Shown here piece after piece: positions 8,333 to 16,885 of a stretch of 64,000 bases of DNA (position 1 is its first letter; each line of letters opens with the position of its first letter). Source of the DNA: Sulfurimonadaceae bacterium (GTDB lineage Bacteria; Campylobacterota; Campylobacteria; Campylobacterales; Sulfurimonadaceae). The stretch is taken from the NCBI GenBank assembly GCA_016744905.1, contig JADGDM010000002.1, positions 62,001-126,000 on the forward strand, in the 5' to 3' direction. The notes beneath the pieces were generated by a model that saw only the letters and a list, made by a program, of their open reading frames with translations, did no database searches and was not told where the DNA came from. The translations under genes were made by a program, and so were the position numbers.

Positions 8333-10672
8333 CTAAGCCCGTTTACAGAGGTATTTGTAGGCACAGTATTGACAATTCAGTGTACTTTCACACTTCTCAA
8401 AACTGCTTGTTTTACTCTGGGAGAGTTCACTTAGGTGATGACGTAAAAGTTCCAGTTTCTCTTCTAAAAGTTCTTCTTTAACTATACTTCCACTTTTTAA
8501 GTCATAAAATGAGACACTATCAAGCGTTCCGAGGGAGCGCGTTAGTAAGGTATAGAATTCTAGTTGGAAATCGGTAGCATTGTCTACAGTCCGTTTGGTA
8601 TAGAGTTTGTATTTCCCTGTTTTATAGTCCAAGACACTCAGCGCGCCAGACTTCAAATCTATACGATCAATAATTCCAGTGAGTTTGAAACCCTCGAAAT
8701 CAACACTGAGTTCTTTCTCGGTGTGCACTACAATATTGCCCTTTTTAAAGTGCTCTATCTCATGGGTAAAAAATGGCTCAAGAAGTTTTTCATATTGTCT
8801 GTTTTGAAACTTCTGTAAAACAGTTGTTCCATTTTCATTTTTAAGTATCTTCATAAAGTCTGATTTTAATAGTCGCACATCATCATAAGTGTTCTGCGCA
8901 CTATAAAGCTTATTCAGTGCATTATGAATAATATTTCCTATCTCATGCTCTTTAGGCAAGTCTTTGGCTATTTCATGCTCTTTAACTTGCAAGATATAAC
9001 GATAATAATACTTTCTCTTACACTCTAACAATAATCTCAGTGCGCTCGATGATAGTGGACGTTGTGTGAAATCATGCTCAAGGATAATTTCCTCTTCATC
9101 AAGTATTTTGATACCACTGCTTTCAAACAATATCTTTGCGTACTGTTCATCATCGGCCTTAGTATAAGGGATACCAATCTGTGTAAGAAACCTTGATACA
9201 TTCGCATCACTGCTGTCTACACAAGCGATGCGTACCACTTCAGCGCGTCTAAAGAGTTCTGAATAATAGTGTTTTTGTAGCGCTTCCCTATCCACCGTAG
9301 TAGGTAAAGATGCCTTAGCGCGTATACTTGAATTTAGAAAAAGATCTTTTTCACTTGAGCGGGGAACATAGGCCTCATTAAAATCGACTACGATAACAGC
9401 GTCATAAGTGATAAGTCTCGTCTCAAGTAGTCCTAAAACTGTTATCTTCCCCCCACGAACATCGTCCAACGAGTGTTTTATCACACGATTTAAAAAAAGA
9501 TGAAGCACCGATTTGATACTGCTCTCTTTAAGGTGTTCTGAGAGTTTAGAGAAGTAATACAACTCCTCTTTGACAATCTTTTTAACACTGTTTTTTCGTT
9601 CAATTGCCAAATACGATTCGATTATTTTCTCAAAATCTACTTCAGCCAAGGGACGATGATAATTTTCTAGTAAAGTACTCTCGTCTAACATCCCCACTCT
9701 GTTCAAGCGCGCTACATTTTCTACACTTGGATTGTCAAGATACTCCACCGTCGACGAGATACTTTGGTAAAAAGAGGACTCTTTAATACTTAAACCCATG
9801 GCAAAGTTAAAGTTCCCTTCTGTGTCAAAAGTACGTAGCATTTCAACAAATCCCTCATCAGGGAGCATTACTACTATCTTAGAACTATCATAGCCCTCAT
9901 TTAACAGAGTAAATACTTGGTACTTAATAAAAGCAACTTGCAAAATTCTTTGTGAGAAAGTAAAGGCTTCTATACTTTGATTGGCGCGCTGACGTGACGT
10001 GTATTCAATCTCTTTGGTGCTTAAGTTTAGATGATTAATGGTTTCATTTTTTATCTCAAAACCTAAAGCACCAAGACGTTCTTGCATTTTTTGATTGTAC
10101 ACCGAAGCACTAAACTCAATTTTAATCTCAATAAGTTCCGCACATTTTTGAATAACTTCTATCTCAAAGTTGGTCAAAAAGCCATCTATTTTTAAGAGTA
10201 CTGAACCCAGTGATTTTACATAAGCCTTATTGATTTCATAAAGCTCAGGTAAAAACATTCTGTCAATAACATTTTCTTTATCACAAAGTTCTTTATAGCG
10301 CGCTCGAAGCTCGATAAGTATCTCAATATGTTCACTATACTCTTCATAGGTATCAACTAAGTCAAGCTCTTCAATCGCTACTTTCTCACCACTAAGTTCA
10401 TTAAAAAATTTAAAAATATACGAGCTATTTTGAATAAATGTAAAAAAGTTTCGTTCAATATTGAGTTTGGAGAAGTTTTGAAATTCGCTGGCACGAAGCA
10501 GGAGTAATTTTTGAGAATCTTCATCTAAAAAAGTTCTATTCGATACTAAGATAGCACGTGAGAAAAATTCTGAGATGGTTGAGTAGTTGTCTAAAAAGGT
10601 ATCGTTACTTCTTTCGCGTAAAATAGCTTCACGTATCGCACGTGAGCTAGGAAGAACAATATTTTGTTGCAT
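8333..10672 (-). CDS. addB: AddB-like PD-(D/E)XK nuclease / inactive helicase subunit
   Basis: A 779-residue partner of AddA. The C-terminal nuclease region has a GIIDRIDL motif followed by VLDYKTGKYK (catalytic D and K). It is flanked by cysteines that fit the AddB iron-sulfur cluster arrangement: one in LLLECKRKYYYRY and a terminal C-x2-C-x5-C set in NCQYCAYKYLCKRA. No Walker A motif is visible, unlike Firmicutes AddB. This matches the short Campylobacterota form. It starts 5 bases after the fixH stop, so it may be transcribed partly from the cco operon. Confidence 0.87.
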   Translation of the reverse strand: MQQNIVLPSSRAIREAILRERSNDTFLDNYSTISEFFSRAILVSNRTFLDEDSQKLLLLRASEFQNFSKLNIERNFFTFIQNSSYIFKFFNELSGEKVAIEELDLVDTYEEYSEHIEILIELRARYKELCDKENVIDRMFLPELYEINKAYVKSLGSVLLKIDGFLTNFEIEVIQKCAELIEIKIEFSASVYNQKMQERLGALGFEIKNETINHLNLSTKEIEYTSRQRANQSIEAFTFSQRILQVAFIKYQVFTLLNEGYDSSKIVVMLPDEGFVEMLRTFDTEGNFNFAMGLSIKESSFYQSISSTVEYLDNPSVENVARLNRVGMLDESTLLENYHRPLAEVDFEKIIESYLAIERKNSVKKIVKEELYYFSKLSEHLKESSIKSVLHLFLNRVIKHSLDDVRGGKITVLGLLETRLITYDAVIVVDFNEAYVPRSSEKDLFLNSSIRAKASLPTTVDREALQKHYYSELFRRAEVVRIACVDSSDANVSRFLTQIGIPYTKADDEQYAKILFESSGIKILDEEEIILEHDFTQRPLSSSALRLLLECKRKYYYRYILQVKEHEIAKDLPKEHEIGNIIHNALNKLYSAQNTYDDVRLLKSDFMKILKNENGTTVLQKFQNRQYEKLLEPFFTHEIEHFKKGNIVVHTEKELSVDFEGFKLTGIIDRIDLKSGALSVLDYKTGKYKLYTKRTVDNATDFQLEFYTLLTRSLGTLDSVSFYDLKSGSIVKEELLEEKLELLRHHLSELSQSKTSSFEKCESTLNCQYCAYKYLCKRA

Positions 10673-10677
10673 ACGAC

Positions 10678-11190
10678 TTAGTAGCCGTACTCTTCTATAT
10701 AATCGTTACGTGTATCTACTTTCAGACTTAAGTAGCGCGCTTTTTCACCCACTGCAATATGAGCAATGATATTCCAACGTCCCTCTTTAGGTAAGGCAGT
10801 CTCTTTAAAGATATACTGACCATTAACCAGTGTTGGATTCTCTTGTTTGATATCAAATTCTAAAAGGTCTGGACGTGTCCACACTAAATCAATTTTAGCA
10901 TCTTCGATTGTTTTCCCACTAGTGTCTTTAATCACATAAGCGAGGGAATTTTTGTCTACGCTAAAGTCTTTCGTTAAAAATTTAATGGTATAACTTTTAT
11001 CAAAATCAATTTTTTGATTAATAAGGTCATTAAAATTAGTATCACCATTATGATAATCCATCATATATTCATTGGTTAACTGAACAGGATTATTAACAGC
11101 TACCACAACGGTGGCCACTGAAGCTAAAAATATAGCCATAATAGAGAGTGAAATTCCGACTGGCCATCTTGCTGCTTTTTTCTTTTTCAT
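10678..11190 (-). CDS. fixH: FixH-family cbb3 oxidase accessory protein
   Basis: A 170-residue protein with a short basic N-terminus (KKKKAARWPVG), one membrane anchor at about residues 12-32, and a periplasmic beta-rich domain with VNNPVQLTNEYMMDYHN and a terminal GRWNIIAHI strand, as in FixH/CcoH relatives. FixH proteins are associated with cbb3 oxidase assembly and copper or haem supply. It is placed at the end of the cco operon, with a one-base gap after the preceding gene. Identification is by pattern and context. Confidence 0.78.
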   Translation of the reverse strand: MKKKKAARWPVGISLSIMAIFLASVATVVVAVNNPVQLTNEYMMDYHNGDTNFNDLINQKIDFDKSYTIKFLTKDFSVDKNSLAYVIKDTSGKTIEDAKIDLVWTRPDLLEFDIKQENPTLVNGQYIFKETALPKEGRWNIIAHIAVGEKARYLSLKVDTRNDYIEEYGY

Positions 11191-11191
11191 T

Positions 11192-11941
11192 TTACTCTTC
11201 TCTCATTCGTTCTTCTATCTCTGCTACTTCTTTGTCCGTCTGCTCTTTTGATCTTAACTTAGCGCGTCGGCGTCCTCTGAAGTATTGAAATAATGCTAAA
11301 AGTATAGTACCGTAAAAAATTACACGAATTACATCGATAAAATTCTTACTTCCATTACCCGCTGCATTTTCTAAGACTACACCATGTGTAGCAGCTATCT
11401 CTTCTGCAATCTGAGAATACCCGTTGTACATACCGACTGAGTACTTTTTAACAACATTTCCATCTTTAACTCTTTGAGAAATAACGGGCAGTATCACACC
11501 TCCATAATTACTCATCACTTCACTGACATCATCAAATGAGCGTGCAAACATAATAACAGTAATAATCGCACTCATCATGTTCCCATTGGGACTCAGTACA
11601 CGTTTTTTATCAAAATCCTTATATAAAGATGCTGGCTGAGCATAAATACCTAACTGCTTATCAAATTCAGAAAAACTGAGAATGATAAAAGGCTCCTCAA
11701 GCTCTTTGGCCAACTCTTGTTCGTAATCAATCATACTCTGGTTATTTTCTAACTCTCTTGTCATAACCATGTAAAGACTTACCCCTGTTTTTTCAAATAA
11801 TTCAGTACCTAAGTAGCTTACTGATTCATTAAAACGTGGATTATTAACGACGTTATCTTTATATAAATATTCTGTTGCTGTAAGTGTTGTGGAAAATAAT
11901 AATGTGAGGATGAGGGCCGCAAGCCCTCGTGAAAAGATCAA
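11192..11941 (-). CDS. cco-operon membrane protein, possible TPM-type periplasmic domain
   Basis: 249 residues: an N-terminal signal sequence ending near TLTATEY, a roughly 170-residue periplasmic domain, then a single membrane helix (FIDVIRVIFYGTILLALFQYF, about 207-227) and a charged cytoplasmic tail (RGRRRAKLRSKEQ...EERMREE). The periplasmic part has the alternating strand/helix pattern and a YLGTELFEKTGVSLYMVM opening reminiscent of TPM domains, a fold sometimes linked to membrane-complex assembly or repair. That match is weak. Its place between cco structural genes and fixH points to a role in oxidase biogenesis. Confidence 0.6.
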   Translation of the reverse strand: MIFSRGLAALILTLLFSTTLTATEYLYKDNVVNNPRFNESVSYLGTELFEKTGVSLYMVMTRELENNQSMIDYEQELAKELEEPFIILSFSEFDKQLGIYAQPASLYKDFDKKRVLSPNGNMMSAIITVIMFARSFDDVSEVMSNYGGVILPVISQRVKDGNVVKKYSVGMYNGYSQIAEEIAATHGVVLENAAGNGSKNFIDVIRVIFYGTILLALFQYFRGRRRAKLRSKEQTDKEVAEIEERMREE

Positions 11942-11953
11942 AGACCTTTTCCC

Positions 11954-12043
11954 TTAACCAACGTACAAGTGGTTAGTAGTAAATACTGACCATAATGTAA
12001 TCGCAGCCATAATAACCATACCCCATGATAAAATTTTATCCAT
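11954..12043 (-). CDS. 29-residue single-helix membrane microprotein in the cco operon
   Basis: A short frame on the minus strand from ATG (12043) to TAA (11954) encodes MDKILSWGMVIMAAITLWSV and nine further residues, mostly a single hydrophobic helix. A near-perfect AAGGAGTACCAA precedes the ATG, as strong as the other cco ribosome sites, and the frame fills the 112-base space between two operon genes. Very small membrane subunits of cbb3 oxidase such as CcoM are known in other bacteria. This could be an analogous subunit, but sequence similarity cannot be judged here. Confidence 0.72.
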   Translation of the reverse strand: MDKILSWGMVIMAAITLWSVFTTNHLYVG

Positions 12044-12053
12044 TTGGTACTCC

Positions 12054-12272
12054 TTACTTGGCAGAAACATCAACACGGTGGTTGACATTTTCTACGCTGT
12101 TCATACGGATTTTTTGCTCATCTTTGATTTCGTAAAATTGATCCGCACTTGCTTGTTGTGTAACAATTGCACCGTATGTTAACCCAGCTAAAATACTGAG
12201 TAACAATAGAGTTGCAATTAACATCCCTGTTATACCGTGAAGTGAGAATACACCTCTTTCATTTTCATTCAT
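12054..12272 (-). CDS. DUF4006-like small membrane protein
   Basis: 72 residues with a short polar N-terminus (MNENERGVFSLHGITG), one membrane helix (MLIATLLLLSILAGLTYGAIV, about 17-37) and a polar tail. Size, the FSLHGITG lead-in and position directly after ccoP fit DUF4006, a Campylobacterota family found beside cbb3 oxidase genes. It is probably an accessory or structural small subunit. Function is unknown. Confidence 0.75.
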   Translation of the reverse strand: MNENERGVFSLHGITGMLIATLLLLSILAGLTYGAIVTQQASADQFYEIKDEQKIRMNSVENVNHRVDVSAK

Positions 12273-12282
12273 TAGGCTCTCC

Positions 12283-13197
12283 TTACTTACTTAAGCTAGT
12301 GATGTATGCACCAACAGCTTCGATTTGTTTATCGTTAAGACGTTCAAATGCTGGCATTGTACCAATGTTCGCTTTTTTACCATCTTTAAGTACTGATGCA
12401 ACTGTTGCGATGTCAAATCCATTAAGTTTTGGTCCAGCATACGCCATACCTTCACCTGATGCACCGTGACAACCAGTACACGTACCTTTTTCAAATAATG
12501 CAGCGCCTTCAGTGTCAGAAGCAGGAAGACCTGCAGCAACATAAGCAGCTACCTTATCAATTTCACCATCAGCAAACATATAGTTAAGACCAGCTGGCAT
12601 TCCACCAGGGAAGTCTGACTTTAAGTTGCTTGCGCCATTCATGATTGCATGAACAACACCTTCTTTAGAGATACGGTGGTTAAGATCAGCTGCCTTACCT
12701 TCGATACCATCTGCAGAAAGACCGTGACACACTTTACACTCTGCTAAGAATACAGACTCACCCATTTCAACTAAACGATCGCCAGTAATGTCTTTATACT
12801 GTGCTTCAAATTTAGTGTTATGTGCAGATACATCCTCATTATATTCACCGATTTGAGAGTAAGCGTTCAGTGGGTAACCCACGAACCAATACCAAACACC
12901 CCAAATCATTGTTAATAAAAATGTAATAGCCCAACCCATTGGAAGTTCATTTTTGTACTCGCCAATGCCATCCCAATTTTCGTCCGCTAACGTACCTGTT
13001 GCTGTATCATCTTGCATTTGACGAACGTATTTGAGAACTACAAACACTGTCGCTAAAACAAGAACAACCGCACCAGCTACTGCTAGAAGATTTACAATAT
13101 CATCGTTCATACCACCTTTAGATCCGCCAACTGCCATCCATGTGGCTGCTAACATTACTATAGTAGTGATGATACCTGTAAGTACTAACTTATTCAT
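12283..13197 (-). CDS. ccoP: cbb3-type cytochrome c oxidase subunit III (dihaem CcoP)
   Basis: 304 residues with two N-terminal membrane helices (about 5-22 and 33-55), a third near 88-108, and two class-I cytochrome c domains. The first haem motif is C154-x2-C157-H158 (CKVCHG) and the second is C240-x2-C243-H244 (CTGCHG), with likely axial methionines in GGMPAG and GTMPAF. CcoP passes electrons from periplasmic carriers through CcoO to CcoN. It follows ccoQ by 8 bases in the usual N-O-Q-P order. No AGCGCGCT palindrome occurs in ccoNOQP, in contrast to flanking genes. Confidence 0.96.
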   Translation of the reverse strand: MNKLVLTGIITTIVMLAATWMAVGGSKGGMNDDIVNLLAVAGAVVLVLATVFVVLKYVRQMQDDTATGTLADENWDGIGEYKNELPMGWAITFLLTMIWGVWYWFVGYPLNAYSQIGEYNEDVSAHNTKFEAQYKDITGDRLVEMGESVFLAECKVCHGLSADGIEGKAADLNHRISKEGVVHAIMNGASNLKSDFPGGMPAGLNYMFADGEIDKVAAYVAAGLPASDTEGAALFEKGTCTGCHGASGEGMAYAGPKLNGFDIATVASVLKDGKKANIGTMPAFERLNDKQIEAVGAYITSLSK

Positions 13198-13205
13198 ATA
13201 TGCTC

Positions 13206-13406
13206 CTACTTTTTCTCTTCATCAGAGATTTTTTCTACCGGTTTATCGGTAATGTCATCATGTAAAGCGATATCCGCATACTCTTCATAATCCTTACCGT
13301 ACTTCTTCTTTGCAGTGTAGAGGTGCCAGATGTACCCATAAAGTACAAGCACCATAAACGCTGTTAAGAAAAAATAACCGTAAGCTTGAAATGTTGCAAT
13401 ATCCAC
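13206..13406 (-). CDS. ccoQ: cbb3-type oxidase subunit CcoQ
   Basis: 66 residues with one membrane helix (YGYFFLTAFMVLVLYGYIWHLY, about 9-30) followed by the charged YTAKKKYGKDYEEYADIAL segment typical of CcoQ-like subunits, which stabilise the complex. It is located between ccoO and ccoP with short gaps. Confidence 0.88.
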   Translation of the reverse strand: MDIATFQAYGYFFLTAFMVLVLYGYIWHLYTAKKKYGKDYEEYADIALHDDITDKPVEKISDEEKK

Positions 13407-13415
13407 TGCTCTACC

Positions 13416-14108
13416 TTATTTCAAACTATTCATGTATGCAATAATAGCTACGATTTCAGGAATATTTCCTGCTTCAACCATATCTTTAATCGCTTGATCT
13501 TTCATATCTGCAGTTACTAATTTTGCTTCTTCTAATGCTGATGCGTGTGCACCATCAAGAGTGTCTGCTAATTTAACAACTGAAGTTGAACCATCCTTCA
13601 TCGGGATTGGTTTATTATAAGGAACAGCGAATACATTTTTAATAGTGATCTGCTCAGCATATGCTGTATCGATATCTGCTAAATTTGTATACATCCATGT
13701 ATATTTAGGCATGATTGAACCAGGAACAACGCCCGCTGGATCTTTCATATGATTTTCGTGCCAGTCAGTTGTACGGTAGTTACCTACACGCATTAAGTCT
13801 GGACCAGTACGTTTTGAACCCCAAAGAAATGGACGATCATAAGCATACTCACCACTTAAAGAGTAGTGACCATAACGGTCAGTTTCAGCTTTAAACGGAC
13901 GAATTAACTGTGAATGACAAGCATTACAGCTATTTTTAATATAAACATGACGACCAGCCAACTCTAAAGTTGAGTAAGGAGTAGTCCCTACAACTGGTTG
14001 TGACGCTTTATAAAAGTTTGGCACGATCTCAACAAGACCGGCGAACGCGATTGCGATAAATACACCAACTGCAAAAAAGAATGGGCGTTTTTCTAACCAA
14101 TGAAACAT
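13416..14108 (-). CDS. ccoO: cbb3-type cytochrome c oxidase subunit II (monohaem CcoO)
   Basis: 230 residues. One membrane anchor (about 9-30) is followed by a cytochrome c domain with C61-x2-C64-H65 (SCNACHSQ) and a likely methionine ligand in GSIMPKYTWM. The frame is open 32 codons upstream, overlapping ccoN. The start is placed at MFHWLEKRP because that is where CcoO homology begins and GGGGATAAT sits just upstream as ribosome site. It relays electrons from CcoP to the catalytic subunit. Confidence 0.95.
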   Translation of the reverse strand: MFHWLEKRPFFFAVGVFIAIAFAGLVEIVPNFYKASQPVVGTTPYSTLELAGRHVYIKNSCNACHSQLIRPFKAETDRYGHYSLSGEYAYDRPFLWGSKRTGPDLMRVGNYRTTDWHENHMKDPAGVVPGSIMPKYTWMYTNLADIDTAYAEQITIKNVFAVPYNKPIPMKDGSTSVVKLADTLDGAHASALEEAKLVTADMKDQAIKDMVEAGNIPEIVAIIAYMNSLK

Positions 14109-14122
14109 ATTATCCCCTTTCC

Positions 14123-15604
14123 TTACGCTGCCATAGGAGTAGCGTTTTGTAACTCGCTCTCTTCTACACGACGGCCAGCAGTCATAGTTTTGTACATATT
14201 CCATGCAAACATTAAGAAACCTACTAAGTATAAAGTTCCACCAACAGCACGGATTGTGAAGTATGGGTGTAATACAGAAACTGTATCGATAAATGAGTAA
14301 GCTAAGTTACCAAATTCATCGTGAGCACGCCACATCATACCTTGAGTAATACCAGCAATCCACATAGATGTGAAGTACAAGATAACACCAAGTGTTTGGA
14401 TCCAGAACTGAGAGTTCATCATTGATTTAGAGTAAATTTCACGCTTGAACACACGAGGTGCCATGTGGAAAAGTGCTGCCATAATCATGAATCCAACCCA
14501 ACCAAGTACACCATCATGTACGTGACCAACAATCCAGTCAGTAAAGTGCGCAAGTGCATTTACAGATTTAATCGCTTGAATAGGACCTTCAAGAGTCGAG
14601 AACATATAAAATGTAGACGCAAGAACCATAAACTTAATCAACGGAGATGAAGCAACTTGTTGCCATTCACCCTTCATTGTAAGAAGCATATTGATCGCTG
14701 AACCCCATGAAGGAAGAATCAATACAATTGAGAAAACAGATCCCATTGTTTGCATCCAGTCAGGAACAGTTGAGAATAGAAGGTGATGACCACCCGCCCA
14801 AAGATATACAAACATTAAACCCCAAAAAGATAGTAAAGAAAGTTTATATGAATAAACCGCTTGACCAGACTCTTTTGGTAAAAAGTAGTAAATCATTGCA
14901 ACGATAGGCACTGTAAATCCAAATGCAACTGCATTGTGACCATACCACCATTGAACTAAAGCGTCATTTGTACCTGCGTACATTGAAACTGAGTGATACC
15001 ATGCGCCGATTCCACCTGAAGCGAAATAAGTTGGAACTTCCATATTATTAAATAAGTAAAGCATAGCTATACCTAAGAAAGTCGCAATATAGTACCAAAT
15101 TGAGATGTATAAAGATCTCTCACGGCGAATACCGATAAGACCGAAAATACTTAATCCCCAAATAACCCATACAATAACGATAGCGATATCGATTGGCCAT
15201 TCAAATTCAGCATACTCTTTTGAAGTAGTGATACCTAAAACAAGTGAAACAACAACAGCTGCCACACCAACAAGGTATAACCAAAAGTGTAATTTACCTA
15301 AGAACATCAATAGCTTAGATTCTGCCATTGATACTTTAAGAACACGTTGTCCTACATAGTACCAAGTTGCAAAAACACCACTAAGTGTAAAACCAAAAAT
15401 TACTGCATCAGTATGCAGCGGACGTAATCGTGAAAAGTTCGTATATTCCCCAAGTGCTTCACCTAAAAATAGGTTCGCTCCAGGGAAAGCTAGTTGCCAA
15501 GCAAGTATAACACCTACAAGCATACCAACAATTCCGAGAACAACAGTTGAAAGCATAAACATCTTTGCAACTGAGTAATCATACTCTAATGGACGATTCT
15601 CCAT
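14123..15604 (-). CDS. ccoN: cbb3-type cytochrome c oxidase catalytic subunit I (CcoN)
   Basis: 493 residues of a haem-copper oxidase with about 12 membrane helices. Metal and haem ligands are visible in PLHTDAVIFG, WYGHNAVAFG, GGHHLLFS and IVGHVHDGVLGW. It reduces O2 to water at low oxygen. The start at MENRPLEYDY (15604) is chosen over an upstream in-frame codon because AGGAGG lies 7 bases before it. First gene of the cco operon, transcribed away from the cyclic-nucleotide-domain gene across a 315-base AT-rich gap. Confidence 0.97.
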   Translation of the reverse strand: MENRPLEYDYSVAKMFMLSTVVLGIVGMLVGVILAWQLAFPGANLFLGEALGEYTNFSRLRPLHTDAVIFGFTLSGVFATWYYVGQRVLKVSMAESKLLMFLGKLHFWLYLVGVAAVVVSLVLGITTSKEYAEFEWPIDIAIVIVWVIWGLSIFGLIGIRRERSLYISIWYYIATFLGIAMLYLFNNMEVPTYFASGGIGAWYHSVSMYAGTNDALVQWWYGHNAVAFGFTVPIVAMIYYFLPKESGQAVYSYKLSLLSFWGLMFVYLWAGGHHLLFSTVPDWMQTMGSVFSIVLILPSWGSAINMLLTMKGEWQQVASSPLIKFMVLASTFYMFSTLEGPIQAIKSVNALAHFTDWIVGHVHDGVLGWVGFMIMAALFHMAPRVFKREIYSKSMMNSQFWIQTLGVILYFTSMWIAGITQGMMWRAHDEFGNLAYSFIDTVSVLHPYFTIRAVGGTLYLVGFLMFAWNMYKTMTAGRRVEESELQNATPMAA

Positions 15605-15919
15605 ATACAGCCTCCTGTTAAGATTCAAAGCGTAAGAGTCCCCTTTCAGAGACTATTGACCTTGTAATATTATCATCAATAATATGTAAATACCCTTAAG
15701 TCAAATAAAATATTTAATCTAATTTATTAATTTTTATTTAATATTTACGGGAAAATCCCCTAAATTACGGAGCAAATATCTTATTTTACTTATAAAAATC
15801 ATAAATAAATTATAATTTTCTATACGTTACTAGGTGAAACACTCTTCAATTATTAAGCTTTTTGACTATTAAATAAGAAGTTTTTATGTAGAATACTTTC
15901 AATAAGACAAAGGTTGATA
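15605..15919. promoter_or_regulatory. Divergent promoter region between the cco operon and the CNB-domain gene
   Basis: 315 bases, very AT-rich, no gene. Toward the right, TATAAT at 15811-15816 is a plausible -10 for the 15920 gene. Toward the left, an inverted repeat ATATTAT-N5-ATAATAT (15667-15685) lies about 65-80 bases upstream of ccoN and could be an operator. A minus-strand TTGACT (15704-15699) lies upstream of it. No textbook FNR or ArcA site could be confirmed. Confidence 0.5.
15667..15685. promoter_or_regulatory. Candidate operator upstream of ccoN
   Basis: A perfect 7-bp inverted repeat, ATATTAT / ATAATAT, separated by CATCA. Its position just upstream of the long ccoN leader suggests a dimeric regulator site. 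AT-rich repeats of this length do arise by chance in such a gap, so this is tentative. Confidence 0.3.
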
Positions 15920-16603
15920 ATGCGTAGTGAACATAAGGTAATGATTCCACAAGAGTTTATTGATGAGGCGTCTATACATATTAATGATTTAATCAGTCGA
16001 AAAACAAGTAAAATCACTCTTTTAGTAGATCAAGTTATTCCTTCTGTTGTTATGCTTTCTCAAAGTGACTTTGACAGACTAAATAGTAACAACAGTCCTC
16101 AAGATATTAATACTCAAACAGCTTCTACTTTTGATAAGACTAAGCTTTCTAAAGAAGAGAGTATGTTGCTCACAATTAAAGACCGTATCAATTTTTTTAA
16201 AGATCTCGGTGAAGAAGATGTTATCAACATGGCAAGCAACATTAAATTTATACGTCCAAAACTCAATGATGTTATTTTTGAGCAAGGTTCACATGGGAAG
16301 GAGATATATTTTATTATCAAAGGCATTGTCTCCATCTCTTCACTCAACCATTCTAATGAGAACACAGAAATAGCAACCCTCGATCAAGGACAAGTTTTTG
16401 GTGAGATGGCAATGATTAATGACTCCAGAAGCGCCAAAGCCAGTGTCAAATCAGATGAAGCCTTTTTACTGCAAATGACTTTAATAGAAAATCCAACCTG
16501 CGATGATGCAGTAGCCTTTGCAAAGGTTTATCAAAACATGTTGAAAGCACTGGCACAAAAACTGGTTGGTAGTAATAATCAGCTCATAAGTTTCATCTCT
16601 TAA
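15920..16603 (+). CDS. Cyclic nucleotide-binding (CNB) domain protein without a visible DNA-binding domain
   Basis: 227 residues. Residues about 90-200 form a CRP/FNR-type effector domain: IKFIRPKLNDVIFEQGSHGKEIYFIIKGIV, then the phosphate-binding-cassette-like GQVFGEMAMINDSRSAKASV. Unlike CRP or FNR, the chain ends after one more helix (MLKALAQKLVGSNNQ) with no helix-turn-helix. The N-terminal 85 residues are polar and unassigned. ATG at 15920 is preferred over TTG at 15914 because AAAGG is 6 bases before it. Divergent from ccoN, so it may sense a ligand or redox state relevant to respiration, but it cannot be a conventional repressor or activator by itself. Confidence 0.8.
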   Translation: MRSEHKVMIPQEFIDEASIHINDLISRKTSKITLLVDQVIPSVVMLSQSDFDRLNSNNSPQDINTQTASTFDKTKLSKEESMLLTIKDRINFFKDLGEEDVINMASNIKFIRPKLNDVIFEQGSHGKEIYFIIKGIVSISSLNHSNENTEIATLDQGQVFGEMAMINDSRSAKASVKSDEAFLLQMTLIENPTCDDAVAFAKVYQNMLKALAQKLVGSNNQLISFIS

Positions 16604-16810
16604 AATACTAAGCACTTTTATGTTTCATTTTGGAACGTATTCAATAATTTAACTTATAGCACTAAAACTTGTATCTATAGTTCCCTTATCAATTTTTATA
16701 AATTATATCTACAATTTATCACATTTCAACAATAGCGAAAGTGCTATATATACAACACTTATATTCAAAATATTAATATTTAGCGCTTAATTAAACTCAT
16801 TAAAACAAGA

Positions 16811-16835
16811 TATAATCATAAGTTTTTTTTATAAT
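16811..16835 (+). promoter_or_regulatory. Candidate promoter elements upstream of the GH19-type lipoprotein gene
   Basis: Two TATAAT boxes (16811-16816 and 16830-16835) with an 8-T run between them, 50-75 bases before the ATG. The 282-base space 16604-16885 otherwise holds only AT-rich sequence and no gene that I can support. Confidence 0.45.
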
Positions 16836-16885
16836 CACTTAAGTATATTCCTCTAAACTTTCTAGATAACCTTAAAGGAATTCAT

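Noticed and set aside
12291-12542. Overlapping 83-codon minus-strand frame within ccoP
   Set aside because: It lies out of frame inside the clearly coding ccoP cytochrome domain and has no family features; it is a shadow.
16821-16835. Run of eight T residues upstream of the GH19-type gene as a phase-variable promoter spacer
   Set aside because: Eight bases is short for slippage in this group, and no clear -35/-10 pair spans it.
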